Shown one piece after another: positions 11,026 to 20,622 of a stretch of 64,000 bases of DNA. Where the stretch lies: contig NZ_JAPWGY010000005.1 in the NCBI RefSeq assembly GCF_027214005.1, positions 124,001-188,000 of the forward strand, written 5' to 3'. Under the pieces are notes generated by a model. The model saw nothing but the letters and a program-made list of their open reading frames with translations. It did not search any database and was not told the origin of the DNA. Origin of the DNA: Kiloniella laminariae. Its GTDB lineage: Bacteria > Pseudomonadota > Alphaproteobacteria > Kiloniellales > Kiloniellaceae. Each line of letters starts with the position of its first letter. Within the stretch, counting starts at the first letter, position 1. The position numbers and the translations under genes are program-made.

Positions 11026-11430
11026 ATGATCGGACGGTTAAACCATGTCGCGATTGCGGTGCCGGATCTGGAGGCCGCAGTTGCCCAGTATCGCAATGGT
11101 CTGGGGGCCAAGGTCACTGAAGCAACCGATCAGCCGGATCACGGCGTAACGGTGGTGTTCATTGAGCTGCCGAATACCAAAATCGAATTGCTGTATCCTT
11201 TGGGTGAAAACTCACCTATTCGAAATTTTCTGGAAAAGAACCCTTCAGGAGGCATTCACCACATCTGTTATGAGGTTGATGACATTCTGGCTGCGCGTGA
11301 CAAACTCAAGGCTGAAGGAGCCCGGGTTCTTGGGGATGGGGAACCGAAGATCGGTGCCCATAACAAGCCTGTTCTCTTTCTGCATCCCAAGGATTTCTTT
11401 GGTACCTTGATCGAACTCGAACAGTGTTGA
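11026..11430 (+). CDS. mce: Methylmalonyl-CoA epimerase
   Basis: Interconverts (S)- and (R)-methylmalonyl-CoA in propionyl-CoA breakdown. The 134-residue product is a two-module VOC-fold protein. The metal ligands expected for the family are visible: His7 (LNHVAI), the Glu of KIELLYP, the His of GGIHHICYEV and the Glu near the C-terminus (LIELEQC). It lies 42 bases after rnj with an AGGGGAGGG ribosome site. No mutase genes are in the window, so the pathway is inferred from the family. Confidence 0.93.
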   Translation: MIGRLNHVAIAVPDLEAAVAQYRNGLGAKVTEATDQPDHGVTVVFIELPNTKIELLYPLGENSPIRNFLEKNPSGGIHHICYEVDDILAARDKLKAEGARVLGDGEPKIGAHNKPVLFLHPKDFFGTLIELEQC

Positions 11431-11469
11431 TCTCCCTGTTTTCCTGATATTTTTTTGCTAGGATGTGTG

Positions 11470-11715
11470 ATGAACTGGGTAACCGGTATTCTTGTATATG
11501 TTATTATCTGGTGGCTGATTTTCTTCATGGCACTGCCTTTTGGGGTGAAGCCAACAGATAATCCCCATGTCGGTCATGAACCTTCTGCCCCGGCAAATCC
11601 GATGCTGCTGAAAAAGGCCCTGATTACCAGTCTAATTTCGGCGATTTTATGGGGTGTGGCCTTTTACATCATTACCAACAAGCTGATTACAATCGGGGAA
11701 GCTGATTTCGGATAA
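11470..11715 (+). CDS. DUF1467 family small membrane protein
   Basis: An 81-residue protein with two hydrophobic segments (about residues 4-24 and 51-72) joined by a polar loop containing FGVKPTDNPHVGHEP. This is the pattern of the DUF1467 family, an alphaproteobacterial inner-membrane protein of unknown function found next to mce and proS. AGGA at 11460-11463 is well spaced for the ATG at 11470; a TTG at 11455 would add five residues. It is the last gene before the terminator at 11779. Confidence 0.85.
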   Translation: MNWVTGILVYVIIWWLIFFMALPFGVKPTDNPHVGHEPSAPANPMLLKKALITSLISAILWGVAFYIITNKLITIGEADFG

Positions 11716-11730
11716 TAATCTGAAAGAGAA

Positions 11731-11751
11731 CCGTGCGTCTGGATCGCACGG
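11731..11751 (+). other. Small inverted repeat after the DUF1467 gene
   Basis: Perfect 7-base stem CCGTGCG/CGCACGG around a seven-base loop, with no following T-run. It could stabilise the 3' end of the upstream message or work together with the true terminator 28 bases downstream. Function is not determinable from sequence. Confidence 0.4.
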
Positions 11752-11778
11752 GAGAAGATAATTTCTTTCTAAATGATC

Positions 11779-11813
11779 TGCCTGTGGTTATTCTTTAGCC
11801 ACAGGCATTTTTT
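11779..11813 (+). terminator. Intrinsic terminator of the nuo-birA-coaX-rnj-mce run
   Basis: Stem TGCCTGTGG (11779-11787) pairs with CCACAGGCA (11799-11807), and an A/T pair can extend it inward. Six T residues follow. It ends transcription from the mce/DUF1467 side and separates it from the exported-protein gene at 11848. Confidence 0.85.
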
Positions 11814-11847
11814 ATGTCTTCGTCAAAAGTGATTGATAAGGTTCTTG

Positions 11848-12303
11848 ATGAGAAAGAGCAGTAGATATTCTATCCGCAGAATGGTCCTGGCAGGCCCGGT
11901 CTTGCTGGGGACACTGTTGTTGCTTTCTCCGGGTTTTGCTGATGAGGGACAAGCTGGCCTTGTCCGGATCACCCGTCAGGATTGCCAACAGCTTGTCGCA
12001 CATGTGCCTGCTGATGATGTGGCCTATACACCGGGGGTAACAGCCCGGGGGGAGAAAGTGGTTCCTGCCGATCTGAATGCCCAGACCATAACCTTGCCTG
12101 AGGTTATCCGTATTCCGATCACAGTGGATCTTTATAAGCGGTTTAATATTCCGGCCAATCCCAATAACTTCGAAGCTGAAGCCGAGATTGGCGTGGTTGA
12201 AGTCCATAAAGATGGCACGACGCTGTTCAACGGAACGCCGATACAAAGCGAAGAGCAACGAGAGCTGTCTTTGAAATGTCAGGAAATTCTGAATAAACAA
12301 TGA
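11848..12303 (+). CDS. Unrecognised exported protein
   Basis: I do not recognise this 151-residue protein. It begins with a positively charged stretch and a hydrophobic core (about residues 13-27) ending in GFADEG, a clear Sec signal peptide. The mature part has two cysteines (in DCQQL and near the C-terminus in KCQEIL) that could form a disulfide, and a central segment rich in Val, Ile and Pro. I chose the ATG at 11848, with AAGG at 11838-11841 as its ribosome site; the frame opens at a TTG at 11833. It is isolated between a terminator and the proS leader, so it probably has its own promoter. A periplasmic role is inferred only from the signal peptide. Confidence 0.7.
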   Translation: MRKSSRYSIRRMVLAGPVLLGTLLLLSPGFADEGQAGLVRITRQDCQQLVAHVPADDVAYTPGVTARGEKVVPADLNAQTITLPEVIRIPITVDLYKRFNIPANPNNFEAEAEIGVVEVHKDGTTLFNGTPIQSEEQRELSLKCQEILNKQ

Positions 12304-12519
12304 TGTTTCAGTTTATGTAGTCGTTATAGTTATTTGATAAATATCGATTTATTTTATTCATGAGGCGATCTGTCTGATCGTGTTGCCTCTGAGTTTTCCT
12401 GCTTCTATGGCATGGACAAGTGCGGTTTGATCTCATATACATGTCCTCCTATCAAACAGCTGACTAGCTGATATCACTGTGCAGCCCTTTGCTTCATTAT
12501 AACGCTCCAGGAAACTGAA
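12304..12519 (+). promoter_or_regulatory. Leader region of proS
   Basis: A 216-base gap. Besides the hairpin at 12362-12389 it holds a 7-base inverted repeat GTTTGAT/ATCAAAC (12425-12431 and 12451-12457). The loop contains CCTCCT (12445-12450), which is complementary to a Shine-Dalgarno sequence. The proS ribosome site AGGA is at 12509-12512. No leader peptide or T-box features were seen. Confidence 0.3.
12362..12389 (+). terminator. Possible terminator hairpin after the exported-protein gene
   Basis: GAGGCGA (12362-12368) can pair with TTGCCTC (12383-12389), allowing one G-T pair, across a 14-base loop. TGAGTTTT follows. The T-run is short and slightly displaced, so termination would be weak. 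Confidence 0.35.
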
Positions 12520-13839
12520 ATGCGCCTTTCCGCTTATTTCCTTCCCACGCTGAAGGAAAATCCCACCGAGGCACAGATTGTCTCACATCGCTTTATGCTT
12601 CGCGCCGGGATGATCCGGCAGGCGACATCCGGAATCTATTCCTGGCTGCCGCTGGGCCTGAAAGTCCTGCGCAAGGTCGAGCAGATCATCCGGGAAGAGC
12701 AGAACCGGGCCGGGGCGCAGGAAGTGCTGATGCCGACGATCCAGCCTGCAGATCTTTGGCGGAAATCCGGCCGATATGATGATTATGGCAAAGAGATGCT
12801 GCGGATCAAAGATCGCCATGATCGTGATATGCTTTACGGGCCAACCAATGAAGAGATGATTACGGAGATTTTTGGCAACGCGGTCAAAAGCTATAAAGAC
12901 CTGCCAAAGAACCTGTATCACATCCAGTGGAAGTTTCGCGATGAGGTTCGTCCTCGTTTCGGGGTGATGCGTGGACGTGAGTTCCTTATGAAGGATGCCT
13001 ATTCTTTCGATATTGATTTCGAGAACTCCAAAGCGGCCTATAACCGGATGTTTGTATCCTATCTGCGGACCTTTGAACGCCTGGGATTGCGTGCAATTCC
13101 GATGGCTGCTGATACAGGACCGATCGGCGGCGAGCTGAGCCATGAGTTCATCATTCTGGCTGATACGGGTGAATCAGAAGTTTTCTGTCATGCGGACTTC
13201 CTGACCAAAGCCTCGCCATCTGCTGATGTGGACTACAACGGTGATCTGCAGTCGATTGTTGATGACTGGACCAGTATCTATGCAGCAACGGACGAGATCT
13301 ATGTGCAGTCAGAGTTTGAAAACTCTGTGCCGGAAGACAAGCGTATGCAGTGCCGGGGTATTGAAGTCGGGCACATTTTCCATTTCGGGACAAAATATTC
13401 CGAACCGATGGGGGCTTACGTCCTGAACCAGGACGGTGAGAACGTGCCGGTCTTTATGGGATCATACGGTATTGGTGTTTCGCGTTTGCTTGGTGCGATC
13501 ATCGAAGCCAGCCATGATGAAAACGGCATTATCTGGCCTGAATCCATTGCGCCTTACAAGGTTGGTCTGATCAATCTGAAAGCGGGCGATGCAGATTGTG
13601 CCAAGGCTTGTGATGATCTTTATGCCCGCTTCAATAATGCCGGGATCGAAGTGCTTTACGACGACCGGGATACCTCTGCGGGCGCAAAATTCAAGGACAT
13701 GGATCTGATCGGTTTGCCCTGGCAGCTGGTAATTGGTCCTCGCGGCCTTAAAAATGGCACAGTTGAGTTGAAAAATCGGGCCAGCGGTGAAAAAGAAGAG
13801 CTTTCACTGGATGCGGCTTTGAACAAACTGGGCCTTTAG
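12520..13839 (+). CDS. proS: Prolyl-tRNA synthetase, short alphaproteobacterial type
   Basis: Class II aminoacyl-tRNA synthetase that charges tRNA-Pro. The product is 439 residues against 572 in E. coli, because the insertion (editing) domain between motifs 2 and 3 is missing. This is the known alphaproteobacterial form, which relies on separate trans-editing factors. Motif 1 lies around [17 protein letters not shown], motif 2 at [25 protein letters not shown], and motif 3 at [18 protein letters not shown]-terminal anticodon-binding domain follows from about residue 345. Confidence 0.95.
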   Translation: MRLSAYFLPTLKENPTEAQIVSHRFMLRAGMIRQATSGIYSWLPLGLKVLRKVEQIIREEQNRAGAQEVLMPTIQPADLWRKSGRYDDYGKEMLRIKDRHDRDMLYGPTNEEMITEIFGNAVKSYKDLPKNLYHIQWKFRDEVRPRFGVMRGREFLMKDAYSFDIDFENSKAAYNRMFVSYLRTFERLGLRAIPMAADTGPIGGELSHEFIILADTGESEVFCHADFLTKASPSADVDYNGDLQSIVDDWTSIYAATDEIYVQSEFENSVPEDKRMQCRGIEVGHIFHFGTKYSEPMGAYVLNQDGENVPVFMGSYGIGVSRLLGAIIEASHDENGIIWPESIAPYKVGLINLKAGDADCAKACDDLYARFNNAGIEVLYDDRDTSAGAKFKDMDLIGLPWQLVIGPRGLKNGTVELKNRASGEKEELSLDAALNKLGL

Positions 13840-13869
13840 GTCACGACGAGACGGGAAGAGGGGGAAGTA

Positions 13870-15117
13870 ATGGTTTTTGGTGCCTTTGAACGCATGGTGG
13901 CCTGGCGCTACCTCCGTTCCCGTCGCAAGGAAGGGTTTATTTCTGTCATCGCCGGGTTTTCTCTTGTCGGGATTGCCCTCGGGGTTGCGACCCTGATTAT
14001 TGTTATGGCGGTGATGAACGGTTTCCGTCAGGAACTGCTGGGGCGTATTCTTGGGATTAATGGCCATCTGGCTGTTACGGCCATCGAAGGCGAACTGGTC
14101 GATTACAAGACGATTGCTGAACGCATAGCCAGAATTTCCGGTGTCGCCAGTGCCACCCCCCAGGTTCAGGGGCAGGTTATGGTTACGGCCAAGGGGACAG
14201 CCACCGGAGGACTTGTCCGGGGAATGGCAACCGAGGATCTGCAAGCCCGCAAGCTGATTTCCGAAAAGATCGTTGGCGGTACTTTGGACGATTTTGCTGG
14301 TGATGATGCCGTTGTTATCGGGGCGCGTCTGGCCCAAAGCCTGGGCTTGACGGTTGGCGACAGTGTGACTTTGGTTTCACCCAACAGCTCTATTACGGTA
14401 TTTGGATCGATCCCGCGCCTGAAGGCCTATACTATTGTCGCCCTGTTTGATGTGGGGATGTACGAGTACGACAGCAGCTTTATCTACATGCCGCTGGAAG
14501 CCGCGCAGATCTTTTTTGAATTGCCGGATCAGGTCAATGCGATCGAGGTTTTTGTAAATGATGTCGAGCAGACAACAGCTGTGCGGCGGGAAATTCACAA
14601 TGATATCGGTTATGGGATCATCACGCGGGACTGGCAGCAGAACAACGCCAGCTTCTTCAATGCGATTCAGGTTGAACGCAATGTGATGTTTCTGATTCTT
14701 TCCCTGATTATCCTGGTTGCGGTTTTCAATATTGTTTCTGGCCAGATCATGCTGGTCAAAGACAAGGGCCGGGACATCGCGATCCTGCGGACCATGGGCG
14801 CGACCAGTGGTATGGTCCTGAGAATTTTCTTTCTTAGTGGGGCTTCAATCGGGGTTTTTGGCACGCTGGTAGGTTTTATTCTCGGACTATCTTTTGCAGA
14901 GAATATTGAAACTATTCGCCAATGGCTTGAATCTCTTTCAGGAACCAATTTGTTTGTTCCTGAAGTGTATTTCCTTTCCAAATTACCTGCAGTTGTGGAG
15001 ATGGATGAAGTTATTCAGATCGTTGGTATGGCTCTTTTCTTTTCTTTTCTCGCACCAATCTTTCCTGCCTGGCGTGCTGCGCGCCTTGATCCTGTAGAGG
15101 CCATTCGCTATGAGTAA
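13870..15117 (+). CDS. lolC: Lipoprotein-releasing ABC transporter permease LolC/LolE
   Basis: Inner-membrane subunit that extracts lipoproteins for delivery to LolA and the outer membrane. The 415-residue product has the family plan: an N-terminal helix (about residues 27-50), a large periplasmic MacB-like core domain, and three C-terminal helices of the FtsX domain. Only one permease gene is present, as in alphaproteobacteria where a homodimeric LolC/E-type (LolF) protein may serve. The symbol lolC is therefore a convention; lolE or lolF would be equally fair. The stop overlaps the lolD start by 8 bases. Confidence 0.92.
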   Translation: MVFGAFERMVAWRYLRSRRKEGFISVIAGFSLVGIALGVATLIIVMAVMNGFRQELLGRILGINGHLAVTAIEGELVDYKTIAERIARISGVASATPQVQGQVMVTAKGTATGGLVRGMATEDLQARKLISEKIVGGTLDDFAGDDAVVIGARLAQSLGLTVGDSVTLVSPNSSITVFGSIPRLKAYTIVALFDVGMYEYDSSFIYMPLEAAQIFFELPDQVNAIEVFVNDVEQTTAVRREIHNDIGYGIITRDWQQNNASFFNAIQVERNVMFLILSLIILVAVFNIVSGQIMLVKDKGRDIAILRTMGATSGMVLRIFFLSGASIGVFGTLVGFILGLSFAENIETIRQWLESLSGTNLFVPEVYFLSKLPAVVEMDEVIQIVGMALFFSFLAPIFPAWRAARLDPVEAIRYE

Positions 15118-15790
15118 TTCCATGAAAGGTCTGTCTCTTGCTTCCGTGAGCAAGACCTATCGTCAGGGCAGCAATGAGCTTCATGTGCTCAACGATGTGA
15201 GTTTTGACATCAAGCCCGGCGAACTTGTTGCTCTTATTGGTCCTTCCGGGGCTGGTAAATCAACGATGTTGCATATTGCCGGATTGTTGGAAAAACCGGA
15301 TAGCGGAGATATTCTGGTCAACGGAGAGTCTTCTGCGCATCTGAATGATAAAAGAAGAACAGCCCTGCGTCGGAATACCATCGGTTTCGTCTATCAGTAT
15401 CACCATCTCCTGCCAGAGTTTTCTGCAGTAGAAAACGTGATATTGCCGCAGATGATCACCGGGCTATCCCGTAAAGAAGCGCAGGAACGGGCGGCGGATC
15501 TGCTTACAACGGTTGGCCTGGCTGATCGTATGCTACATCGCCCGGCAGAGCTTTCAGGTGGTGAACAACAGCGCGTGGCAATTGCCCGTGCACTGGCTAA
15601 TGCGCCCTCGGTTCTGCTTGCTGATGAACCCACAGGAAACCTTGATCCCGAAACCGCGAACAAGGTCTTCGACTTGCTGCTTAATCTGGTGCGTTCGGTT
15701 GGTCTCACGGCTCTGATTGCCACGCACAACCACGAACTGGCAAAACGCATGGATCGGGTACTGCATTTTGAAGGTGGCAAGATCTGTTAA
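15110..15790 (+). CDS. lolD: Lipoprotein-releasing ABC transporter ATPase LolD
   Basis: ATP-binding subunit of the lipoprotein release machine. The 226-residue product shows Walker [10 protein letters not shown] (about 44-52), a Q-loop region, the signature [15 protein letters not shown], Walker [12 protein letters not shown] and the switch His in ATHNHEL. The ATG lies inside the end of lolC, in a different frame, so the two are translationally coupled. A strong terminator follows at 15841. Confidence 0.95.
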   Translation: MSNSMKGLSLASVSKTYRQGSNELHVLNDVSFDIKPGELVALIGPSGAGKSTMLHIAGLLEKPDSGDILVNGESSAHLNDKRRTALRRNTIGFVYQYHHLLPEFSAVENVILPQMITGLSRKEAQERAADLLTTVGLADRMLHRPAELSGGEQQRVAIARALANAPSVLLADEPTGNLDPETANKVFDLLLNLVRSVGLTALIATHNHELAKRMDRVLHFEGGKIC

Positions 15791-15840
15791 AATCTCTGAG
15801 ATTGTTCTCTTAATCATTTGCTTTTAAACGGGTAAAGAAA

Positions 15841-15870
15841 AGTTCGTCAGAAAATCTGGCGAACTTTTTT
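15841..15870 (+). terminator. Intrinsic terminator after lolD
   Basis: A 10-pair stem (AGTTCGTCAG with CTGGCGAACT, one G-T pair) around the loop AAAAT, ending in TTTTTT at 15865-15870. It closes the proS-lolC-lolD unit. The 160 bases from here to dnaE hold no other gene that I can see. Confidence 0.93.
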
Positions 15871-16030
15871 CTTGAATTGATCCCTGATTTTATTGGTTCC
15901 TTCCTTGGCGTGGCTGGATGAAACAGGTATCAATGAAAAACAAAAGACGGAAATAAATATCGTTCTGTTCCTGGCTCTTTATATCAATGTCTGGGCAGGA
16001 GAGATGGGGTTGATTTGTTGAGGTTTGTTT

Positions 16031-19000
16031 ATGGCTGTTGCTGATTTTGTCCATCTTCGGGTTCATACGGCCTATTCCCTTTCCGAAGGGGCGATCAAGG
16101 CCAAGGAGCTTGTCGATCTTTGTAAAAAGCATGACATGCCGGCTGCTGCAATAACCGACAGCAGCAACCTTTTCGGAGCGATGGAGTTCTCGCTTGCTGC
16201 CAAGGCTGCAGGTATCCAGCCCATCCTGGGTACCCAGATCATGATTGGCAGAGAGGATCGTGATCAACGTCCCGGGGCCTTGATCCCCGAACCCGACCAG
16301 CTGGTGTTGCTGGTTCAAAATCATACAGGTTATATGAACCTGATGCATCTGATCTCTCACGCCTTTATGGAGACAGAAACAGGCTTGACGCCTCAGATCT
16401 CGCTTGATGAGTTGCGGGGGTGCCATGAGGGGCTTATTGCGCTGACGGGTGGTCCAAAGGGCGCTGTGGGGCGCCTTTTACTGGAAAATCAGGATCAGGA
16501 TGCGGAAACGCACCTCTGCGCATTGGCGGAAATTTTTCCTGACCGCCTCTACGTTGAATTATTACGTCATGGCATGCTGGAAGAGCGGGCAATCGAAGAT
16601 CGCCTGATTGATCTGGCCTATAAACACGACGTGCCACTGGTGGCGACTAACGAAGCTTTTTTTGCCAGTGAAGATATGCATCAACCTCATGATGCACTGA
16701 TCTGTATTGCTGAGGGTGCCTACGTTTCCCAAAGTGAGCGACGCCGTCTGACTGCAGAACACCGTTTTAAATCTGCTGATGAAATGAAACGGCTTTTTGC
16801 TGATATCCCCGAAGCAATCCAGAATACGCTGGTGATCGCCCAGCGCTGCTCCTGGTTTGTCGAGCCGATTGGACCGATTTTGCCCCCCTTTGATACCGGT
16901 GCCGGGCGGTCGGAAACAGACGAACTTCGTTATCAGTCAGAGCAGGGGCTGGAGGGGCGTCTGGTTCGTCATGTTTTTGCCGAGGGGATGACGGACGAAG
17001 AAAAAGAATCTCTGGCAAAACCTTATCGGGAACGTCTGGCCTATGAGCTTGATGTTATTATCCAGATGGGGTTTCCAGGTTACTTCCTGATTGTTGCTGA
17101 CTTTATCAAGTGGGCCAAGGATCATTCAATCCCGGTCGGTCCCGGTCGTGGGTCTGGTGCGGGGTCTGTGGTTGCCTGGGCCTTGACCATTACCGATCTG
17201 GATCCCTTGCGTTGGGGCCTGCTGTTCGAACGTTTTCTGAACCCCGAACGTGTTTCCATGCCGGATTTTGACGTGGATTTCTGTCAGGACCATCGGGACA
17301 AGGTGATTACCTATGTTCAGGACAAATACGGCAGGGATAAAGTCGCTCAGATCATTACCTTTGGTAAGTTGCAGGCAAGGGCAGCTCTTCGCGATGTGGG
17401 CCGGGTATTGCAAATGCCTTACCCCCAGGTGGATCGGCTGTGCAAGCTGGTGCCTAACAATCCGGCCAAGCCGACGTCCCTGCCTGAAGCAATAGCACAA
17501 GAACCTCTTTTGCGGGAAATGGCGCGGGCGGACGAGAATGTAAGTAAGCTTCTTGAAGTCGCCCAGAAGCTAGAGGGGCTGTACCGCCACGCCTCTACCC
17601 ATGCTGCGGGGGTGGTAATCGGAGACCGCCCGCTGGACCAGTTGGTGCCGCTGTATCGTGATCCGCGTTCGGATATGCCGGTTACCCAGTTTAACATGAA
17701 GTTTGTAGAGCAGGCCGGGCTGGTCAAATTCGACTTTCTGGGGCTGAAAACCCTGACAGTGCTTGAGCGGGCGTGCAATTTTATCCGGGCATCGGGGACG
17801 CCGATCGACCTTGCCGAGGTCCCGCTTGACGACGCTGCTTCCTTTGAGCTGTTGGGCAGAGGGGACAGTGTCGGGGTGTTCCAGCTGGAATCGACCGGTA
17901 TGAGGGATGTGCTTAAACGGCTGAAACCTGACCGCTTTGAAGACATCATCGCTGTGGTGGCGCTCTATCGCCCCGGTCCGATGGAGAATATCCCCAGCTA
18001 TATCCGCCGTAAAAAAGGTGAAGAGACACCTGATTACATGCATCCGCTGATTGAGGATATCCTCAAGGAAACCTACGGGATCATGATCTATCAGGAACAG
18101 GTCATGCAGATTGCCCAGCAGTTGTCGGGGTATTCTCTGGGGGGTGCGGATCTCTTGCGTCGGGCGATGGGTAAAAAAATCCAGGCCGAGATGGATGCGC
18201 AGCGGAAAATTTTTGTTGATGGGGCGGTCGAAAAAAAGGTGCCTGCGAAAAAGGCGGATGAGATCTTTGACCAGGTCAACAAGTTCGCTGGCTATGGCTT
18301 TAACAAAAGTCACGCAGCCGCCTATGCTCTGGTGGCCTATCACACGGCATATCTGAAGGCGAACTACCCAGAAGAGTTCATGGCCGCGACCATGACCTAC
18401 GATATTTCCAATACAGACAAGCTCAATGTGTTCCGACAGGAGCTGTCGCGCCTGAATATTCCGTTGTTACCACCGGATATTAACAAGTCCTTTGCTGAAT
18501 TTGTGGTTGAAACCCGCGAAGACGGCTCCAAGGCTGTACGCTATGCGATGGCCGCCGTGAAGAACGTCGGAGAGCAGGCAATCGAGACCATCACCAAAGA
18601 GCGGAGTGAAAATGGTCCCTTCAAGGATCTGACGGACTTTGTGGCCCGTGTCGATTCCAAGTCGATCAACAAACGGCTGGTGGAAAACCTTTCCAAGGCC
18701 GGTGCCTTTGACAGCCTGACTCCAAATCGTCAGCAGGTGTTTCTGGGGGCGGAAAATATCGTCAGGAATATTTCTGCCGCGGCACAGGAACGAGCCAGTG
18801 ATCAGGTCAACCTCTTTGGGGGGGATGACAGTGGTCCCATGATTGATCTTTCTTTGCCCAAGGTTCCTGACTGGCCTGAACTGGAGCGTCTGAAGCATGA
18901 ATACGATGCGATCGGCTTTTATCTTTCCGCGCACCCGATCGATACCTATGAGCAGATCCTGAAAAGACTGCGGGCCCAGACAACGCAGGAAGCCGTCTTT

Positions 19001-19516
19001 CTGACCAAGAAAACCAAGGGGCAGGGCGGGCCGTTGAAGGTTGGCGCCATTGTGATCGGCAAACAGGAGAGGACGTCAAAAAAGGGTTCAAAGTTTGCCT
19101 TTATCCAGATATCAGATGCCCATGGCACCATTGAGGCGATGGTGTTTTCCAATGTTCTGATGGCATCGCGTGAAGTTCTGGAAAGTGGTGTGCCGATGCT
19201 TTTCACCCTGACCGGGGAGGTGAAGCCTGATGACGATGAAGCCCGCTTCCTGCTGCAGGCTGTCAAACCGCTTGATGAAGCCGCGTCTCTTACCGATACA
19301 GGGTTGAAGCTTTATATCAGTAGCGAAAATCCGCTCGAGCCGTTAAAAACGGTACTGGAACAGCATGCTTCCCCCGGAAGAGGAAAGATTTCTCTGATGC
19401 TCGGTCTTGAGGATGGGCAGGAGCTGGAACTGGAGCTGCCCAGAGGCTATACGGTCTCGCCGTCGATCCGTCAGGCGATCAAAGCGATTGAAGGTATTGA
19501 CCTGGAAGAAGTCTGA
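16031..19516 (+). CDS. dnaE: DNA polymerase III subunit alpha
   Basis: Replicative polymerase catalytic subunit, 1161 residues, the normal length for DnaE1. An N-terminal PHP domain starts at once (FVHLRVHTAYSLSEGA). The polymerase active site has the three expected aspartates: Asp412 and Asp414 in PDFDVDF and Asp568 in VKFDFLGLKTL. A helix-hairpin-helix region, an OB-fold near residue 1000 and a C-terminal tau-binding part follow. The ATG at 16031 has GAGG seven bases upstream; an in-frame TTG at 16025 is less likely. It is transcribed alone between a terminator and the rpsB promoter region. Confidence 0.97.
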   Translation: MAVADFVHLRVHTAYSLSEGAIKAKELVDLCKKHDMPAAAITDSSNLFGAMEFSLAAKAAGIQPILGTQIMIGREDRDQRPGALIPEPDQLVLLVQNHTGYMNLMHLISHAFMETETGLTPQISLDELRGCHEGLIALTGGPKGAVGRLLLENQDQDAETHLCALAEIFPDRLYVELLRHGMLEERAIEDRLIDLAYKHDVPLVATNEAFFASEDMHQPHDALICIAEGAYVSQSERRRLTAEHRFKSADEMKRLFADIPEAIQNTLVIAQRCSWFVEPIGPILPPFDTGAGRSETDELRYQSEQGLEGRLVRHVFAEGMTDEEKESLAKPYRERLAYELDVIIQMGFPGYFLIVADFIKWAKDHSIPVGPGRGSGAGSVVAWALTITDLDPLRWGLLFERFLNPERVSMPDFDVDFCQDHRDKVITYVQDKYGRDKVAQIITFGKLQARAALRDVGRVLQMPYPQVDRLCKLVPNNPAKPTSLPEAIAQEPLLREMARADENVSKLLEVAQKLEGLYRHASTHAAGVVIGDRPLDQLVPLYRDPRSDMPVTQFNMKFVEQAGLVKFDFLGLKTLTVLERACNFIRASGTPIDLAEVPLDDAASFELLGRGDSVGVFQLESTGMRDVLKRLKPDRFEDIIAVVALYRPGPMENIPSYIRRKKGEETPDYMHPLIEDILKETYGIMIYQEQVMQIAQQLSGYSLGGADLLRRAMGKKIQAEMDAQRKIFVDGAVEKKVPAKKADEIFDQVNKFAGYGFNKSHAAAYALVAYHTAYLKANYPEEFMAATMTYDISNTDKLNVFRQELSRLNIPLLPPDINKSFAEFVVETREDGSKAVRYAMAAVKNVGEQAIETITKERSENGPFKDLTDFVARVDSKSINKRLVENLSKAGAFDSLTPNRQQVFLGAENIVRNISAAAQERASDQVNLFGGDDSGPMIDLSLPKVPDWPELERLKHEYDAIGFYLSAHPIDTYEQILKRLRAQTTQEAVFLTKKTKGQGGPLKVGAIVIGKQERTSKKGSKFAFIQISDAHGTIEAMVFSNVLMASREVLESGVPMLFTLTGEVKPDDDEARFLLQAVKPLDEAASLTDTGLKLYISSENPLEPLKTVLEQHASPGRGKISLMLGLEDGQELELELPRGYTVSPSIRQAIKAIEGIDLEEV

Positions 19517-19576
19517 TTGTTTTCGGGCGTGTTTCATGTCAAAATATGATGATTGGGTTACGAATGCAAAAAATAC

Positions 19577-19605
19577 TTGCATCCTCTGTTGAGGGGGAGT
19601 ATCAC
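19577..19605 (+). promoter_or_regulatory. Probable promoter of rpsB-tsf
   Basis: TTGCAT (19577-19582) and TATCAC (19600-19605) separated by 17 bases, about 60 bases after the dnaE stop. The -35 box is good and the -10 box moderate. A T-poor, G-rich spacer (GAGGGGGAG) precedes the -10. Placement is by eye. Confidence 0.4.
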
Positions 19606-19736
19606 CCGCAACATCACTAAAAAACACGTGGGCTTAACGGGATCGGTTTTCCGTTCTTCGTTTCTGGTGTTTCCGTTTGAAAATAGCGGAGATTACAGCC
19701 TGCGGAAGTTTAACCGGAAGAGAAAAGGTTTATTCT
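19606..19736 (+). promoter_or_regulatory. 5' leader of rpsB
   Basis: About 130 untranslated bases lie between the proposed promoter and the rpsB ATG, long for this compact genome. Ribosomal protein S2 is known to repress its own rpsB-tsf message in E. coli through the leader, so a similar role is possible. I did not fold the region and no specific conserved motif was recognised. Confidence 0.25.
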
Positions 19737-20525
19737 ATGGCGCTTCCTACTTTTACAATGCGTCAGCTGCTTGAAGCTGGTGTTCACTTTGGTCACACAA
19801 CCCGTCGCTGGAACCCGAAGATGTCTTCTTTCATCTTTGGTGAGCGCAACGGCATCCACATTCTTGATCTTGAGCAGACTGTTCCTTTGCTGCACAAGGG
19901 TATTGCTTTTACACGTGAAGTTGTGGCCGGTGGCGGTCGCGTTCTTTTCGTTGGCACAAAGCGTCAGGCAAGCGAGAAAATGGCTGAAGCAGCCAAACGC
20001 TGTGGACAGTACTATGTGAACCATCGCTGGCTCGGCGGTATGCTGACCAACTGGAAAACAGTTTCCAACTCCATCCGTCGCCTGAAAGAGCTTGATGCCC
20101 GTCTTGAGAACGAACATATCGGTCTGACCAAGAAAGAGCTGCTCAACCTTACACGTCAGCGTGACAAACTTGAGCGCGCCCTTGGCGGGATCAAGGAAAT
20201 GGGTGGTATTCCTGATGTGATCGTTGTTATCGACACCAACAAAGAGCACCTTGCCATTGCTGAAGCAGTCAAGCTTGGTATTCCTGTTGTCGGTATTCTC
20301 GACTCCAATTCTGATCCTGCTGACATTACTTTCCCAATCCCAGGGAACGATGATGCGATCCGCGCGATCAGCCTCTACTGTGATCTTTTCGCTGATGCTG
20401 TCATCGACGGTCTTCAGCAGGAGCTTACTGCATCCGGTACAGATATCGGCGCAGCAGAAGAAGCCCCTGTTGAGCAGCTGCCAGAAGCAGAAGCTGCTGA
20501 AGAAGCAGTCGCTGCCGAAGCCTAA
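19737..20525 (+). CDS. rpsB: 30S ribosomal protein S2
   Basis: Small-subunit ribosomal protein, 262 residues. The start [20 protein letters not shown] and the later [14 protein letters not shown] and [15 protein letters not shown] segments are diagnostic for S2. The C-terminus has an Ala/Glu-rich tail, common in alphaproteobacteria. The ATG at 19737 has AAGG nine bases upstream; in-frame codons extending to 19677 are leader sequence. tsf follows after a hairpin. Confidence 0.97.
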   Translation: MALPTFTMRQLLEAGVHFGHTTRRWNPKMSSFIFGERNGIHILDLEQTVPLLHKGIAFTREVVAGGGRVLFVGTKRQASEKMAEAAKRCGQYYVNHRWLGGMLTNWKTVSNSIRRLKELDARLENEHIGLTKKELLNLTRQRDKLERALGGIKEMGGIPDVIVVIDTNKEHLAIAEAVKLGIPVVGILDSNSDPADITFPIPGNDDAIRAISLYCDLFADAVIDGLQQELTASGTDIGAAEEAPVEQLPEAEAAEEAVAAEA

Positions 20526-20549
20526 GCTGTTCGCGAATGAACTCTGCGA

Positions 20550-20573
20550 AACGGCGGCTCCTATGCCGCCGTT
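20550..20573 (+). other. Hairpin between rpsB and tsf
   Basis: Perfect 9-base stem AACGGCGGC/GCCGCCGTT with the loop TCCTAT and no T-run after it. It may reduce transcription into tsf or act as an RNA processing or stabilising element, since S2 and EF-Ts are needed in different amounts. Confidence 0.6.
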
Positions 20574-20622
20574 CTCGTACCTGTATCAATCATGATATTT
20601 AATTTCTAAAAAGAGATCGAAA

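Noticed and set aside
17570-18343. A 257-codon open frame on the minus strand
   Set aside because: Entirely inside dnaE on the opposite strand; composition is that of a shadow frame.
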